Shown piece after piece: positions 11,761 through 23,485 of a stretch of 64,000 bases of DNA (its first letter is position 1; every line of letters begins with the position of its first letter). The stretch is taken from contig NC_079511.1 in NCBI RefSeq assembly GCF_000801105.2, forward strand, positions 11,462,784-11,526,783. The letters are read 5' to 3'. This DNA is from Raphanus sativus. Taxonomy: Eukaryota > Streptophyta > Magnoliopsida > Brassicales > Brassicaceae. A model generated the notes under the pieces. The model made no database searches, was not told the DNA's origin, and was given only the letters and a program-made list of their open reading frames with translations. The translations under genes and the position numbers were made by a program.

Positions 11761-13082
11761 TAGTTCACGAGCCAAGCAATAAAATAATTAAAGAAATATA
11801 AGTTGTTTTTTTTAATCAAATAAAATGCTTCTTCTCTGGATTTTGTTGTCATCGAATTTGTTTTGAAATCCGACCCGGATCCACGATTGAACCGGTAAAT
11901 TCGGTGACCGAAATAAATCCGACTTGAATTTTGTAAAAAACCCAAAACTAAAAAACCAGTAAAGATCCGCAAAAATCCACCAAAACCCAAAACACGGTAT
12001 CGGTTGAACCACTGGTTGAACTAGTAGATAAATTTTATATTGTTTTTAAGTTTTTAGTCATGTATTTTTAGATTCTATTTTATTTTCTAAATTTTCAATT
12101 AAAAAGTTAGGTTTCTTTCATTTTTGTTGCGATCTTTCTCTGCTGATCTCTAGTTATTTTGTATCTCTTTTTCTTTTTTTTTTTCTATTTTTGATTATTT
12201 TGTTTATTATAAACATGTAGTACTAGGTTTTGTGTTTTAAGTCATGTGTATATTGTTTTGTTGATAAGTGTTAAAATTTAGATTAAACTTTCTGATTTTT
12301 AATCACATAAAATACTAACTACACTATTTTATTTGTGATTTTTAGTTTTTGATGAAGATTCAAGTGAACTATGGTAAAGAGAACCAAAATTAGTTGATGT
12401 GATTTGGTGTTAGTTTATTTTTGTTATTGAAAATTTCTTATAATGATGTTTTATTTTTTATTTATTTTGGATTTGAAGTTTAATTTATTATTCACATTAG
12501 ACATAAATATTTATGAATTTTATTCTTTACTTTTTTTTAAATGTCATAACTCTTAACTAGTCACAATTTTTTTTAAATAGTCTAAACTATTTTTTGATAT
12601 TTTGTATATCAAATGAAAATAAAATATAAAAAGTAAAGTTAAGCATTTTCTAAATGTTTTTTAAACATAAAATATATACATATCCAAACTATTATTTTAT
12701 GTTTTTTAAAAAAATATAAAATATTAATTTTAGTTTCTATATTTTTCATAGCTAATATATTATTATATAATAAAATTAATTCATTTATTAATCTGCGGTT
12801 CATCCGCGATCGACCCAATAACCCAATAATTCGATAGGTCAACTGGTTCAGTCAGAGTCGGTTTTCAAAACATTTCAGTTTTCAAAACATTGATAGAAAG
12901 TATTTGTTTTTTTTAGAGAGATAGAGAAATTGGAAGGAGTGGACATTGTGAAGCATTATTGTCCACGAGGCCGCATGAGTTACGCCTCGCATTAAGCAAA
13001 AGATCCAACGATAAGTTTGACTTTCTTCATTTTTTTGTTTTAAAAACTTTTTAGCTAAATCGTTACTGAAATGGATTTAAGT
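11761..13082. other. A/T-rich intergenic stretch, possible decayed element
   Basis: No gene. Patches at 11861-12010 and 12790-12890 share the word TTTTGAAA(A/T)CCGAC in inverted orientation and are rich in GGTTGAACC/GGTTCA words. They could be the ends of an old non-autonomous transposon of about 1 kb. No convincing target duplication was found. Confidence 0.35.
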
Positions 13083-13090
13083 TTTAACAC

Positions 13091-13737
13091 TAAGGCTGGG
13101 CGTTCGGGTACCCATTCGGGTTTCGGTTCAGTCCATTCGGGTTTCAGGTTTTCGGGGTCAAAGATTTCAGCCCCATTCGGATATTTCTAAATTTCGGTTC
13201 GGGTTCGGTTCGGGTTCGGATAACCCATTTAAAATGTTTTTAAAGTTTCAAAATTCATTATATACTTTAAATTTTCAAAATCTATAAGAAAGATAATATA
13301 TTACATATAAATTTTCATAACATATATGTCAAAATACCTTAATTTAACATATAAATTGGTTTTTTGAATATTTGGATAAAGAATCAATAGATATTTATGT
13401 ATTTTGGTGTTTTCAGTATACTTTAGCTATTTTAAACATTTACTTTTGACTATTTGCATATATTTTTTTGAGTATTTTGGAAAACTTAAAGGTATCTTAT
13501 ATATTTTTAATAACATTATATATAAAAATAATGTATATATTTAAGTATATAAATTTATTTCGGATATATTCGGGTACCCAAAATATTTCGGTTCGGATCG
13601 GGTTCGGTTTCGGTTCTTTAAATACCGAAATTTTGAATCCGTTCGGATATTTAATCAATTTTGGTTCGGGTTCGGTACTACTTTTTCGGATCGGGTTCGG
13701 TTCGGTTTTTCGGGTTCGGATTTTTTGTCCAGCCCTA
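13091..13737. mobile_element. hAT-type MITE (TTCGG-rich)
   Basis: This 647-bp element is flanked by the 8-bp duplication TTTAACAC (13083-13090 and 13738-13745). Its ends are inverted and similar: TAAGGCTGGGC on the left, and TAGGGCTGGAC when the right end is read in reverse. An 8-bp TSD fits hAT transposons. Subterminal TTCGGGTTCGG repeats occupy both ends, with A/T-rich filler between. There is no transposase. Confidence 0.85.
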
Positions 13738-14108
13738 TTTAACACTGCTGAACTTTAAGTCTTATCACCTAATACATATCATTTTAGTGGTGTTATTTAT
13801 ATATTTCTTCACATAAACAACTATTTATTAGGGTATCTTTATCTTAAACTATATATATGAGAATAATATATGAGATATCAGAATATTCTCATTGGTATAA
13901 TTTCTCACTTGCTATTTAAGCTCAAAATATTAATATTTTAATATTTATTATAACATTTATTAAATTATTTTTCTTTTTTGCAAATAAACTTAAATCATTC
14001 ATGGCTAAACGTATAAAGATTTTTCACAATTTTTTAGTCTTTCATTTGAAAAATTCTTTTCTTCTTTAATTTTTCCTACTTTCTCTATTTTTTCTTTTAC
14101 TTTCATTA

Positions 14109-14430
14109 TGGGTGCTCTTATATTTTGGATGGTTGGTAAAAATGCATTTCAGGTCTATGCATGCTTCCTTTATCCTTCCATCTCCAACATAAACAAGCAA
14201 GCCAGCATCTGAAAAGTAATCGGAAGCTCCACATCATTCTCTTTGAATACACTATAAAGACTGGAATGAAAATCGATCCACATGTGAAGGGTCTTAGGGT
14301 CTATAAGAAAAGCATTTTCATCTTCAAGATTAGTTAAGTGTAATCTTACAGGAATAGGTTTAGTTGAAAAACCTTCTGAAAATATCTTAAAGATTAGATA
14401 AAGAAAAGGTCTCAAAATAATTAAAACCAC
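14109..14430 (-). pseudogene. Unknown coding-like block
   Basis: The reverse strand is open for about 86 codons and includes ENAFLIDPKTLHMWIDFHSS and ENDVELPITFQMLACLFMLE. A decayed relative lies at 6721-6940, so the segment has been copied within the window. I do not recognise the protein. No start or splice context is convincing, and it is probably a fragment. Confidence 0.3.
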
Positions 14431-14687
14431 ACATTTAGGACTCTATTTGTATCATGAGCAATTTTAATTAGTTGTCAGAAAATTCACGATGAAAATACCA
14501 CTTATATAAAAGACAATATAGAACATTAGCTTTTTAAGAGATATAAGTAGCAAACTGTAGATAGTGCATGTTTTAATATTGAATTCAGTGTGAAAAAATC
14601 TCAGACATTGTCCAGATTCTCCATCTAGTAGTCCATATATATTCCATTTCTACGAACTTTATTTGATGATGCAACTATATGGTTGGT

Positions 14688-16920
14688 TCACGGGACATCT
14701 CTATTATTTACTGCTGGGAGATTGGCAAGGTTCACTTCTTTGATATTCTTGTTTGTTTCAACGTGGTCCGCTGTCGTCGGGGCACTCTTCGCTTCCTTCA
14801 TTTTACACCATATCACTAGGTATACACCTCCCACCATTATCATTGCACCAATTATACTGTACGTTCCGCAAAATAAATAGAGAATGAAATTTACATACTA
14901 TATATATATCATATGCACAAAAAACATTAGTTTGATGATGAAACACATGCATGATTTGGGTGTACCTTCCCAAATGAAGCGTTTCCTCTAAAGCAAATGA
15001 TCCGGCGAGGGCTACGATCACAAGCCTTATAGGGGTAAACATCGTAACATATAACGGTCCTTTTGTTTTAACGCACCACGCAACAAGAGGTATGACCATT
15101 CCTGAAACTACGACTCCCTACAAGTCATATATGTGTGCATAGTTAAACGCATGTCTAAATGATCCTTCATCATTGGTTAGATTGATTTCTACCGAATAAA
15201 CTGTAGCAAGGAGGCTAATGTTCCATCCTAATCGCCATTGCTTCCAGTTACGTTCCGAACAGAGAGCAACAATGATGCACACCAAGCTTCCCATCGCATT
15301 CATAAGACTTACGTTCCAATAGCTTCCTCCAAGTTGATCGCCTATTTTTGCCTGTAAAGAAAAAAAGAATTACGTTTCTTGAAACACTTATCAACGCCCA
15401 TAACATGAAATCGTTTTACGTTTCTTGAAACCTGATTGCTGTATACGAGGTTCTTTTTCAACATCATTAATTATATTTGGTATATATGTTAATGGGTACT
15501 TAAAAAATATGTATGCATGTTACTTTACAAAGAATATGTGTTTAGTTGTAGTTATCTATATAAAGTAATATGATCACTTTCTATTCAGATTTGGAACGCA
15601 AACACACGCAAAAATGTCGTATGTGTTATATTTCGTATTTCTTTTTTTAATAATAAGTATTTGATATATGAAAAGTAGCAATTACCTGCAATATTAACCA
15701 AAGTGAGAAGGAAACGTTACATCCAAAAACCATGAGAACTCCTGGAATTGAGATGTGGTGATTCTCAGGGTCTCGGCCAGAAGATTGACCAGCGTTCGAG
15801 TTTTTAAGTAAGTCACCGTGTGTTGACCAGATATGAATCTCAACACCTTTATAGAATACAAATACTAGAGCTCCACCAGCACCAAGTAACGTCCCCACAA
15901 GCTTAGCCCTCCCTTCGTTCGTTCCCAGCCGTAGAGTCTCTATCCTGTTGAATCAGAATATAAAGTATCATTATTCAGCCTTTTAATTTCTCGTCAGCTG
16001 GAATTTTTAATTTAATTTGGCCAAGTTTGCAAATGAAATAACCCTTGATTCATATACCCTCAGTTTCATCAAACGAAAAGAAAAGAAAGCTCTATATCAT
16101 ATATATGCTTTCGTGGAGCCAAATGAATTAAAGATCATATACCCTTTCAAGAAGGTATTGTTTTAGCATTCGATGTGCCTTACCTAAAAGCCACTGACAA
16201 TACCAAGGTGATCAACGGACCAAGGATACTGGCCGCAGTCGCAAAGGTTGCTGATGTCAGAGCGAGACCCGGCAAATAGAGAATATTTGGTATCGCCGCT
16301 CTATAAAGTAGCCAAAAACATGAATAGTATAAATTCCACGTGTATTTATATAACAGTTATAATCGTCAGTAACAGCTCGAATGGTATTATTGCACTAAGT
16401 TCTTAGTACCCGAGCATCCCCGAAAGAAATGCTAGAAAGAGCAGTCTCCATGTAAACTCTGGCCGCCTGTCCCTGATCACATGTAGTCCAAAACAAAACA
16501 TTTAATTAAAATAACATCTGGGAGTAATTAATTTTTTGAATATGCACACACACATAAACAAATGACTTAGTGAAGTGAATAAGTTGGATGCTGGATTCCA
16601 ACAAGGTCATTCCAATATGTAATTATTTTCTTCACTTGTCCGGAAATGTGTTTAAACCCGGTTTCCCGTAGATAAGATTGCATATGGTTAAAACTTAAAC
16701 ATAATGGAAAATAGCAATTAGATAAAAATATAACAAAAGGAAACCTTTGGAAGATGAGGGCTAGGGGAAGCATGGAAATGGTGGCGAAGGAGAGACGATA
16801 AGCCACAAGGACTTTGAGATTTGTACCATCATCGACCGTTAGCTTAAACAAAATGTACATTCCTGCGAAAATAAACTGGAGTACCAGCATTACAACTATA
16901 GCCTTAACTTCTTTCAGCAT
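14688..16920 (-). CDS. UMAMIT24: WAT1-related/UMAMIT transporter, UMAMIT24-like
   Basis: Seven reverse-strand exons: 16920-16745, 16472-16410, 16300-16184, 15944-15686, 15351-15193, 15117-14966 and 14856-14688. They give 364 codons plus stop, with GT/AG and matching phases throughout. The start chosen is MLKEVKAIVVML at 16920; the frame stays open upstream but has no better ATG. The product is a membrane protein of the drug/metabolite transporter superfamily with two EamA repeats and about ten membrane segments. Family marks include FKLTVDDGTNLKVLVAYR, then LYLPGLALTSATFATAASIL, then the C-terminal LEETLHLGS and IIGAMIMVGGVYLVIWCKM. UMAMITs export amino acids and related compounds; in Arabidopsis UMAMIT24 acts in seed amino-acid loading. 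It lies between TLP10 and MRT4 as in A. thaliana, supporting orthology to At1g25270. It looks intact. Confidence 0.93.
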
Positions 16921-18428
16921 ATCTCCAGTTCGCACCAGAACTTCTATATTGTATTTTGATACCCCAGTCAAACCATTAACTATCCCTTGCCGATGAATGA
17001 GCTCCTATATCAGCTTTATTTATCTAGCCAATGTGTCTTCGTCTTTAATTCTACCCCTAAACTTTTTTCATTGTGCTCCACTTAAATTTTAGAGACCATG
17101 AAAAAATTAAGTGATATAAGAAGATGTGAAATTCAAGTGATTGTTTATGGAAACCAGTGAGCAAAGTAGCAAAGTTGTTAAGGATACAATTTTAAAGGCT
17201 TAGTGAGTGTGAAAGAGATTATTATTATAATGAAAATATATGATGAAAAAGGGAAATAGAATACGTAAGTGAAGCGGTTATGCATAATAAAAGAAAGAAC
17301 TATTTATGTTCAAAAAAACTATTTACTATCGTTATAATCAATGGACCTCCACGAGATCTCAAGAGCGTTTGCAGAAGCATCTTTTTGTAGTCGTTGCAAA
17401 AGCATCTTTCTTTTTCTCTTTTATTAAAAGAACAGAGAGAAACAATATTGGATATGTACATTGCCTTGGTGCCGCAAACATTTGTATGCATGCTCAGGGT
17501 AATGCGTTTTATTAACATCAGTTGTAAATTTTAAGAAGATTTAAATAAAAGGGACATATTGGGTTGATGTCGACACGTGCTGAGCATGCTCTATGCTTCC
17601 CTTCCGTGACTTGCCACACAAGAGAATTCCAAAAGAGATAAAAGCCTTGGTACACTTGGTAAAGATCCAAATTTGGAAGTTTTGGGTTTAGATTCTCTTC
17701 CATTTTTTCTAATGTGTTTCATTTAGTTGGCAAAATGTTTTTGTATGAATTGTCCAGTTTTATTTAAACACAATATTTTTTTTCTTTTTTTCAGTATATA
17801 TATTATTAGGATACTCAAGTCATTGTCACTGGAAATATCTAACCAAAAATATCTTATAATAATAAAAAATTTATTTATTAAATAAGTGTTTTAAACGATG
17901 AAAATTGTCATTAAAATATTTTAAAATATCAACCCACCTATTAAAATAATAAATTTATTTTAATTTTTTCTATCATTGTGAGCTTCTTTTAGTGAAATGT
18001 TTAAATGGTCATGATCTCGTAGTATGAGCATCTACCAATAAATTCTCTAATTATAAAATATTTAAATCAACTAAAATATTGGACAGTTGACAGTTTCATT
18101 GGAGTTTTATTTCAAGGTTTTGACAAAGTTTCTTCTTCACGGCCGTTTCTCACTTCTAACATGAGTTTCTGGCTATAGTCTAGACCAAAGAAAGTCAACC
18201 TTGTAAACATCATTCACAAGAGAATTCCAAAATAGAGGAAAACGCTCCTGCGTCAATAAGCAACATGCGCAAAGCCATGTACACTTGGTAAAGATCTAAA
18301 TTTGGAAGTTTTGGGTTTGTGCACTAATTATTGCCTTTTTTAATGGTAAAAACATCATTTCTCTTGAGTCAAGATTTCTGTGCACTAATATAATTGTTAG
18401 TTTTGAACTGATAGGTTTAATTCAAGCA
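16921..18428. other. Intergenic stretch with duplicated promoter-side segment
   Basis: Contains the UMAMIT24-like upstream region. A segment at about 17618-17695, with ACAAGAGAATTCCAAAA and TACACTTGGTAAAGAT, recurs at 18213-18318. That fits an old tandem duplication involving the UMAMIT genes. The rest is A/T-rich and I see no gene. Confidence 0.5.
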
Positions 18429-18429
18429 T

Positions 18430-19161
18430 CAGTGACATGATGCCATCGCCACTTCTTTTCTTTCGCGTGTACCATCCTCCATCATTTTCATTTCTACAGA
18501 AGAGTTGATGTTGCTACTACTAACAACTAAAGTCTCAACTGATTTATGTGTTTCGTTTTCCTCCAGTGGAAGTAATCCATGTAGCATTTTCTTCATCTCA
18601 TTATGTTTTCCCCATAACACAACATATAGCCTGCATACAATCAAAATTGCCCCTAGTACACTAAAAATTTTAAATTATTATTAGTATATGCATATACACA
18701 TGTTTATATATGCCGAAATCCTCAAATGTATAATGCATTATTTTCTTATGTATACTGCATTTTACCTTCCTAAGTAAAGTTTTTCGCCCAAGAACAAATT
18801 ACCAGCTAAGGCAACAATCACGAGCAAAAGGGGGTTGAAGACGGCAACAAAGAGGGGACCCCTTAGCCTCCCACAAATTGACATTAGTGCTACAACTAGT
18901 GCTGTCCCCATTGTTCCCTAGTTAATTTGTTCAATATTTGGTAATAGTGTTAATTCAATTTAAAGAGGTTTAATAGCACATATTATATCCCAAAAATGTC
19001 TTAAAATAGAAATTGATATATACCGAATATGCAACGGTCCATAACCTAATGTCCCAGCCGAGCTTCCATTGTGACCAACCCCTCTCCACACACAATGCAT
19101 AAATAGTCGATTGGAAGAAAGCCATTAAGCTCATCAATCCTGTACTCGCGTAATGACATGG
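18430..19161 (-). pseudogene. 3' half of a second UMAMIT (WAT1-related) gene
   Basis: Reverse-strand exons at about 19161-19025, 18917-18775 and 18664-18430 encode the second half of a WAT1-related transporter. The first has STGLMSLMAFFQSTIYALCV and GWSQWKLGWDIRLWTVAYS. The second has GTMGTALVVALMSICGRLRG and LAGNLFLGEKLYLG. The last has GAILIVCRLYVVLWGKHNEM and a hydrophilic tail ending EVAMASCH. Splice sites are present (the last acceptor is TTTTTAG) and no stop breaks these exons. Homology stops abruptly at the PCHY motif near 19161, where A/T-rich DNA begins, and the five upstream membrane segments are missing. It differs clearly from the intact neighbour, so it is a distinct paralogue that has lost its 5' half. 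Confidence 0.85.
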
Positions 19162-19901
19162 AAATATAAATAATTTTCTCTTATCTTTTATAAAAATAAT
19201 TTTAATATATTAGTATAACGATAAATCTAATCATTATATGTGTGTATATACTACTAATTAAAAAAGATTAACAAATAAGAAAAAATGCAAATAAACACAA
19301 AATAAATACATGGAATTATCTATTCCTTTTTAAACGTGTTTTCTATTTATTTTCTGAAATATTTTTATAATATTAATTGTGATCAAGGTAAATAATGAAT
19401 AATATATTTTTTCACTAAAGATATCAAAAGTCTAATCAGCTTAATTAAAGTTATTTATTAAAACTAAAGATTCGGCCTAAAATCTTGAAGAATATGATAA
19501 ATTATGAAAAACAGAACAAATAATTAATTTTACTTCTCAAAATACTTATTTAATAAAGTGTCAAATAATAGTACATGTTTAAATTGATGACTCATTAGTC
19601 AAAAGTATTAAGAACATGATAAATAAGCAAAATTGACTTGAATTATGAAAAAAATGTAATATATAATCAAAGTTATCTATAATTATAGAAAATACGACAA
19701 ATGAGTCTAAAATTATGGAAAACATGACAAATAAGTAAAATAATCTAAAATCATAGAGAATACGACAAATAAGCAAAATCAAGTTGAGTTAATACAAGTT
19801 TGATTTGATTTAAGTAATCTTCTCTCACTTTGTGGATTACTACGACTACTACCGAAAGAAGTTAAGAAAAGTATTATTCGGATTTTAAAGATCGAGCTAT
19901 C
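19162..19901. other. A/T-rich stretch at the broken UMAMIT end
   Basis: No gene. It contains imperfect repeats of AAAT(T/C)ATGGAAAA-ACATGACAAATAAG type words at about 19600-19780. This sequence replaced the missing 5' exons of the second UMAMIT gene. Confidence 0.4.
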
Positions 19902-19909
19902 AGCCAAAT

Positions 19910-21292
19910 TAGGCCTGGACAAAATTAACCGGAACCAAAAAATCAAACCATACTGAACCAAAATTATCTGATCTGAAACCGAACTAGAAAATATAATAAC
20001 TCAAATGGTTCTTATCTTTAAAATATTGTGGACATCTTTTTTTTATCGCTGAATTGTATTATTAAGCATTTTCAAGACAAAAAGTTCTAAACAATGAGAA
20101 CCAACAAAACAACATAGAAAAGGGATACATCAGTAGGGATCCAAAATAAACTAACACATCTATTTTGCGTATCGATGACTAAAGATTTTTCATATAAAAG
20201 CTTCATATTTGCTTCTGAAATAGACGAATCTCAAAAGAGATAATCTTCATATTAATCCAAAAACACCACACTTCAGAGTGAGTTGAAAGTGATTGTCATT
20301 CTCTTTTTAATACTTTAGTAGGAGCCACCAAGATAAGACAACTCTCTATTTTGCTCTATTAGAAGAGTCAAAGAGATTACCGTTCCATAAAACTTCATGC
20401 TGCGTTTTGAAGTAACTGTAGTTTGCAGCAAGAACTCCATCACCATCGAATGAAGAACCATCAACGATTGAAGCCGGTAAGACCTGTCGCCACCATCCGC
20501 AGTAGATCTGTCAATTACCTTTTCTTAACAGTTCAACTGAACCGAAAGTTTTGTCTTTCCAAACCAATTAGAAGAAGCATACAAAAGAACAATAAAAAAC
20601 CTTCCCAGATTCAAAATAAATTGGCAATAAAACAGCAACTAGAAACAAAACAGATCCTAGAAAGAGATGCAAAACGAATTAAACAAGCCGATGATCAGAG
20701 GGCCGATGTCGGAGTTGGAGAAGCCTCCGATCATCGGCTTGAAACTATGAAAAATATATCTTTTTCTCTCTTGTGGACATCTAAACCGAAGCAGAACTGA
20801 ACTGATAAAAGAATGGATACTTTTTGATACCCGAAATATAATATATATTTAAAAATATTACTTATATTTGATTTTAAACAACTAAAATATTTAAATTGTG
20901 TTATAAATCCAAAAATATAATTAGTTACATTTGAATTCAATACTAAAACATTTAAATTTCATTAGTTATAATTTTAAATTAAACATTATTTTATAAACTT
21001 TAACATTCTTTTTTTAAATTAAGTATTTCAAGTATTTTTTGGATAATTCGGATAGATTAGTTACTTTAAACTTTAAAGTATTTTTGGGTAGATTGAGTAC
21101 AAAAGTAACATAACCAAACCGGACCAGATTACTTTTGGGTAGTTACTTGTTCATGACATAATTATTCGATCTGAACCGAAACTGATCCGAACCGATTTTT
21201 GAACGGTTCCTATTTGGTTACCTGAAGTCCAAAACCAAAAAAAAAACTTGAACCCGAGTTAACCAATCCGAAAAACCGAATACCCGGGCCTA
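19910..21292. mobile_element. hAT-like non-autonomous element with nested retroposon
   Basis: Flanked by the 8-bp duplication AGCCAAAT (19902-19909 and 21293-21300). The ends are inverted: TAGGCCTGGAC on the left and TAGGCCCGGGT when the right end is read in reverse. Both ends are rich in AACCGAA/TTCGG words, like the MITE at 13091-13737. It was later split by an insertion at 20038-20772. There is no transposase. Confidence 0.82.
20038..20772 (-). mobile_element. Retroposon (LINE/SINE-like) nested in the hAT-like element
   Basis: Bounded by the 10-bp duplication GTGGACATCT (20028-20037 and 20773-20782). The left end starts with a T run, so it was inserted in reverse orientation with a poly-A tail. 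A long forward frame at 20423-20800 shows no known domain and is probably chance. The palindromic words GCCGATGATC...GATCATCGGC near 20685-20740 would form a stem. The family could not be identified. Confidence 0.68.
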
Positions 21293-21510
21293 AGCCAAAT
21301 TAGAACGAAAACGAACCTTTTGAACGAAAACTAATAATTCCGGATAGCAATTTATGTTGTTTATATTCACTTCTGTGTCATTCTGAACTCTTAAGTAAAA
21401 AGGCCTTGAAGACTAATAATGTTTTCATGGATTGATTACTCGAACCTCTCTTCTGTTTGTCACATGTAAACTTTGATGTATATGTTTTAGGTTGGGACAA
21501 AATTAAGTAA

Positions 21511-23485
21511 TCTATTCTATTAATTCTTCAACATGTCCAGTTGATAAATGTTGTGTCTATTTTTTAAATTTTATAACTGCATTATATAAATATATACACA
21601 CCTTTTTGTAGTAACTGCAGAAATAGAATCAGTTATGCTTCTTCCTGTAGATCAGTTCGCACGAGCAGTTACATCTCTAATCTCTATCTTTTTTTTGTTC
21701 ACTCTCTAATCTCTATCTTCCAATATAACATAACAAGTAAAATTCAGACAATCAACTTATATATTCATGGTTAACCATGACTGTTTTTGGTTTTATAATG
21801 CAATGTACAGTAACAAGTAAAATGAATAAGAAGCTGCAATCTTTGTACAGAAAAACTATTGTGAAGATCTAACAATTCGTGTATAAATACAAAAATGAAA
21901 AATTCGAAACTTTGAACAGCAAAAGTTTGAAACTTTGAATCGCTGGTTGAATCTCTGAATCGTTGTGCAAATGAAAAAGGCAGCGAAACTTGATTAAGGA
22001 GAATGAAACATACAAAACCAAGGCGGTTATAACTCTTTTCTGCTTAACCTAATTCGACTAAGGAAAAAGATAAGAAAATTACGCTTATGCCATTAGTGAA
22101 AAAAAACAAAAAAATAGAAAAACTGAAAAATGCTGTGAGTAGATCGAACCCGGGATAAAGAAACATGCGCGTATGGTTTCCACTAGGCCACCAAAATATT
22201 TTGTAAGTCAATGATTATTATGTTTATATAATTTTTAATGTTAATTGTATGGTATAGGTTTGAAATATATTATTATTAGCTCAATTTCAAATTTTGGTTT
22301 CCTAACCCTTTAAATTTATCAATTAACAAAGCACATGACATGATGTTAAAATAGAATTTAAATAAATTTTTAATAGAAATAAATATTCATATACACTCAT
22401 TTAGTTTAACGGGTTTTAGATAGGCTATTCGTTTAAAAAATATTTATTAAATATGATTTTACTTTAATTTATTGAAAACCATATTAACCAATTTTTATAT
22501 ATTTATATTTACTTAAAAATATATAAAATTAAAATGTTCAAACATTAACAAAAACATTAATCGGTTTATAGTACGGGTTGATTTGATATTGGTTTTCTGA
22601 TATAACACTTTAAAAACCATTTGATTTAATAACATAGTATCAGACTTGTCTGTAATGTTGCTGACAAAAAAAAAAGTATGAGACTTCGATGTACACTATT
22701 ACAAATTTCACCAACGGTAAAAGGAAAAAAAGCTAACAAACAACTACACTTATTTGTCCAGTCCACATGGACCTTTGTACCTGATTGATCATTGGAAGGT
22801 TGAAAAAATTAGGTTTCCTAGAATCTTCGGCACGTTAAATGTAGTCGCTGATTTTTTACTTTTCAATCAGCTTCTTGGACATTTTCCGTGGAAAACTATT
22901 GGTTGCATGTAAAACTATTGGTTGCATATACAAATAATTAGTTTATTGATAATTATATATTATAATATATAATCGATAACAAAATAAACAATGCTAAATC
23001 ATAACAATTAACATAATCCACAAGATAATATAATCTTATTTTAGTATAAAATAAAAATCTAATTTACTATTTAGAAAAAAACACATTCTAATAATATAAC
23101 TAAAAACCCAAAAAGTTAATAATTTAAAGTTACATATTGGTTCAACCAGTGATTCAACTCATAATCGGTTTTGGGTTATACCAAATTATTAAATGATATT
23201 TTTTTTTCTTAAAACTCAAACCGGGTTACCAGGTTTACCATTTGAACTGCAGGTCCAGATCGAACTTCAGAAAATTGGATACAAGAGCATAGTTATGCAA
23301 CATCACAAATTCAACACAATTATCAAAATTTCTTTCTAATATTTTTTAAGAAAAGTATTATACACATGTATGATTTAAAAAAACACAAATATGATTCCAA
23401 AATACACAAATATAAAATTAAATTTCTAAAAAGAAAATTGAAAACAAAAATATACCCGCCCTCTGAAGGGTGGGTCAAAATCTAG
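21511..23485 (+). mobile_element. Helitron 1 of a head-to-tail pair
   Basis: Starts TCTATTCTATTAATTC after a host A. It ends with the hairpin CCCGCCC...GGGTGGG and TCAAAATCTAG at 23485. The interior is A/T-rich with no Rep/helicase coding. A reverse-strand tRNA-like A box/B box pair lies at 22138-22193. The words GGTTCAACCAGTGATTCAAC near 23140 resemble other decayed elements in this window. Confidence 0.78.
22138..22193 (-). repeat. tRNA-like pol III boxes (SINE head?)
   Basis: The reverse strand has TGGCCTAGTGG (A-box-like) and GGGTTCGATC (B-box-like) at tRNA-like spacing, but no tRNA cloverleaf closes. It is most likely a SINE head or decayed tRNA-derived sequence. Confidence 0.4.

Noticed and set aside
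11757..12012. Two reverse-strand frames of 66 and 77 codons
   Set aside because: Low-complexity translation of A/T-rich repeat DNA with no splice or domain support.
20423..20800. 125-codon forward frame, rich in Lys and Gln
   Set aside because: It crosses the right end of the nested retroposon and its TSD, so it cannot be an ancestral gene; no domain recognised.
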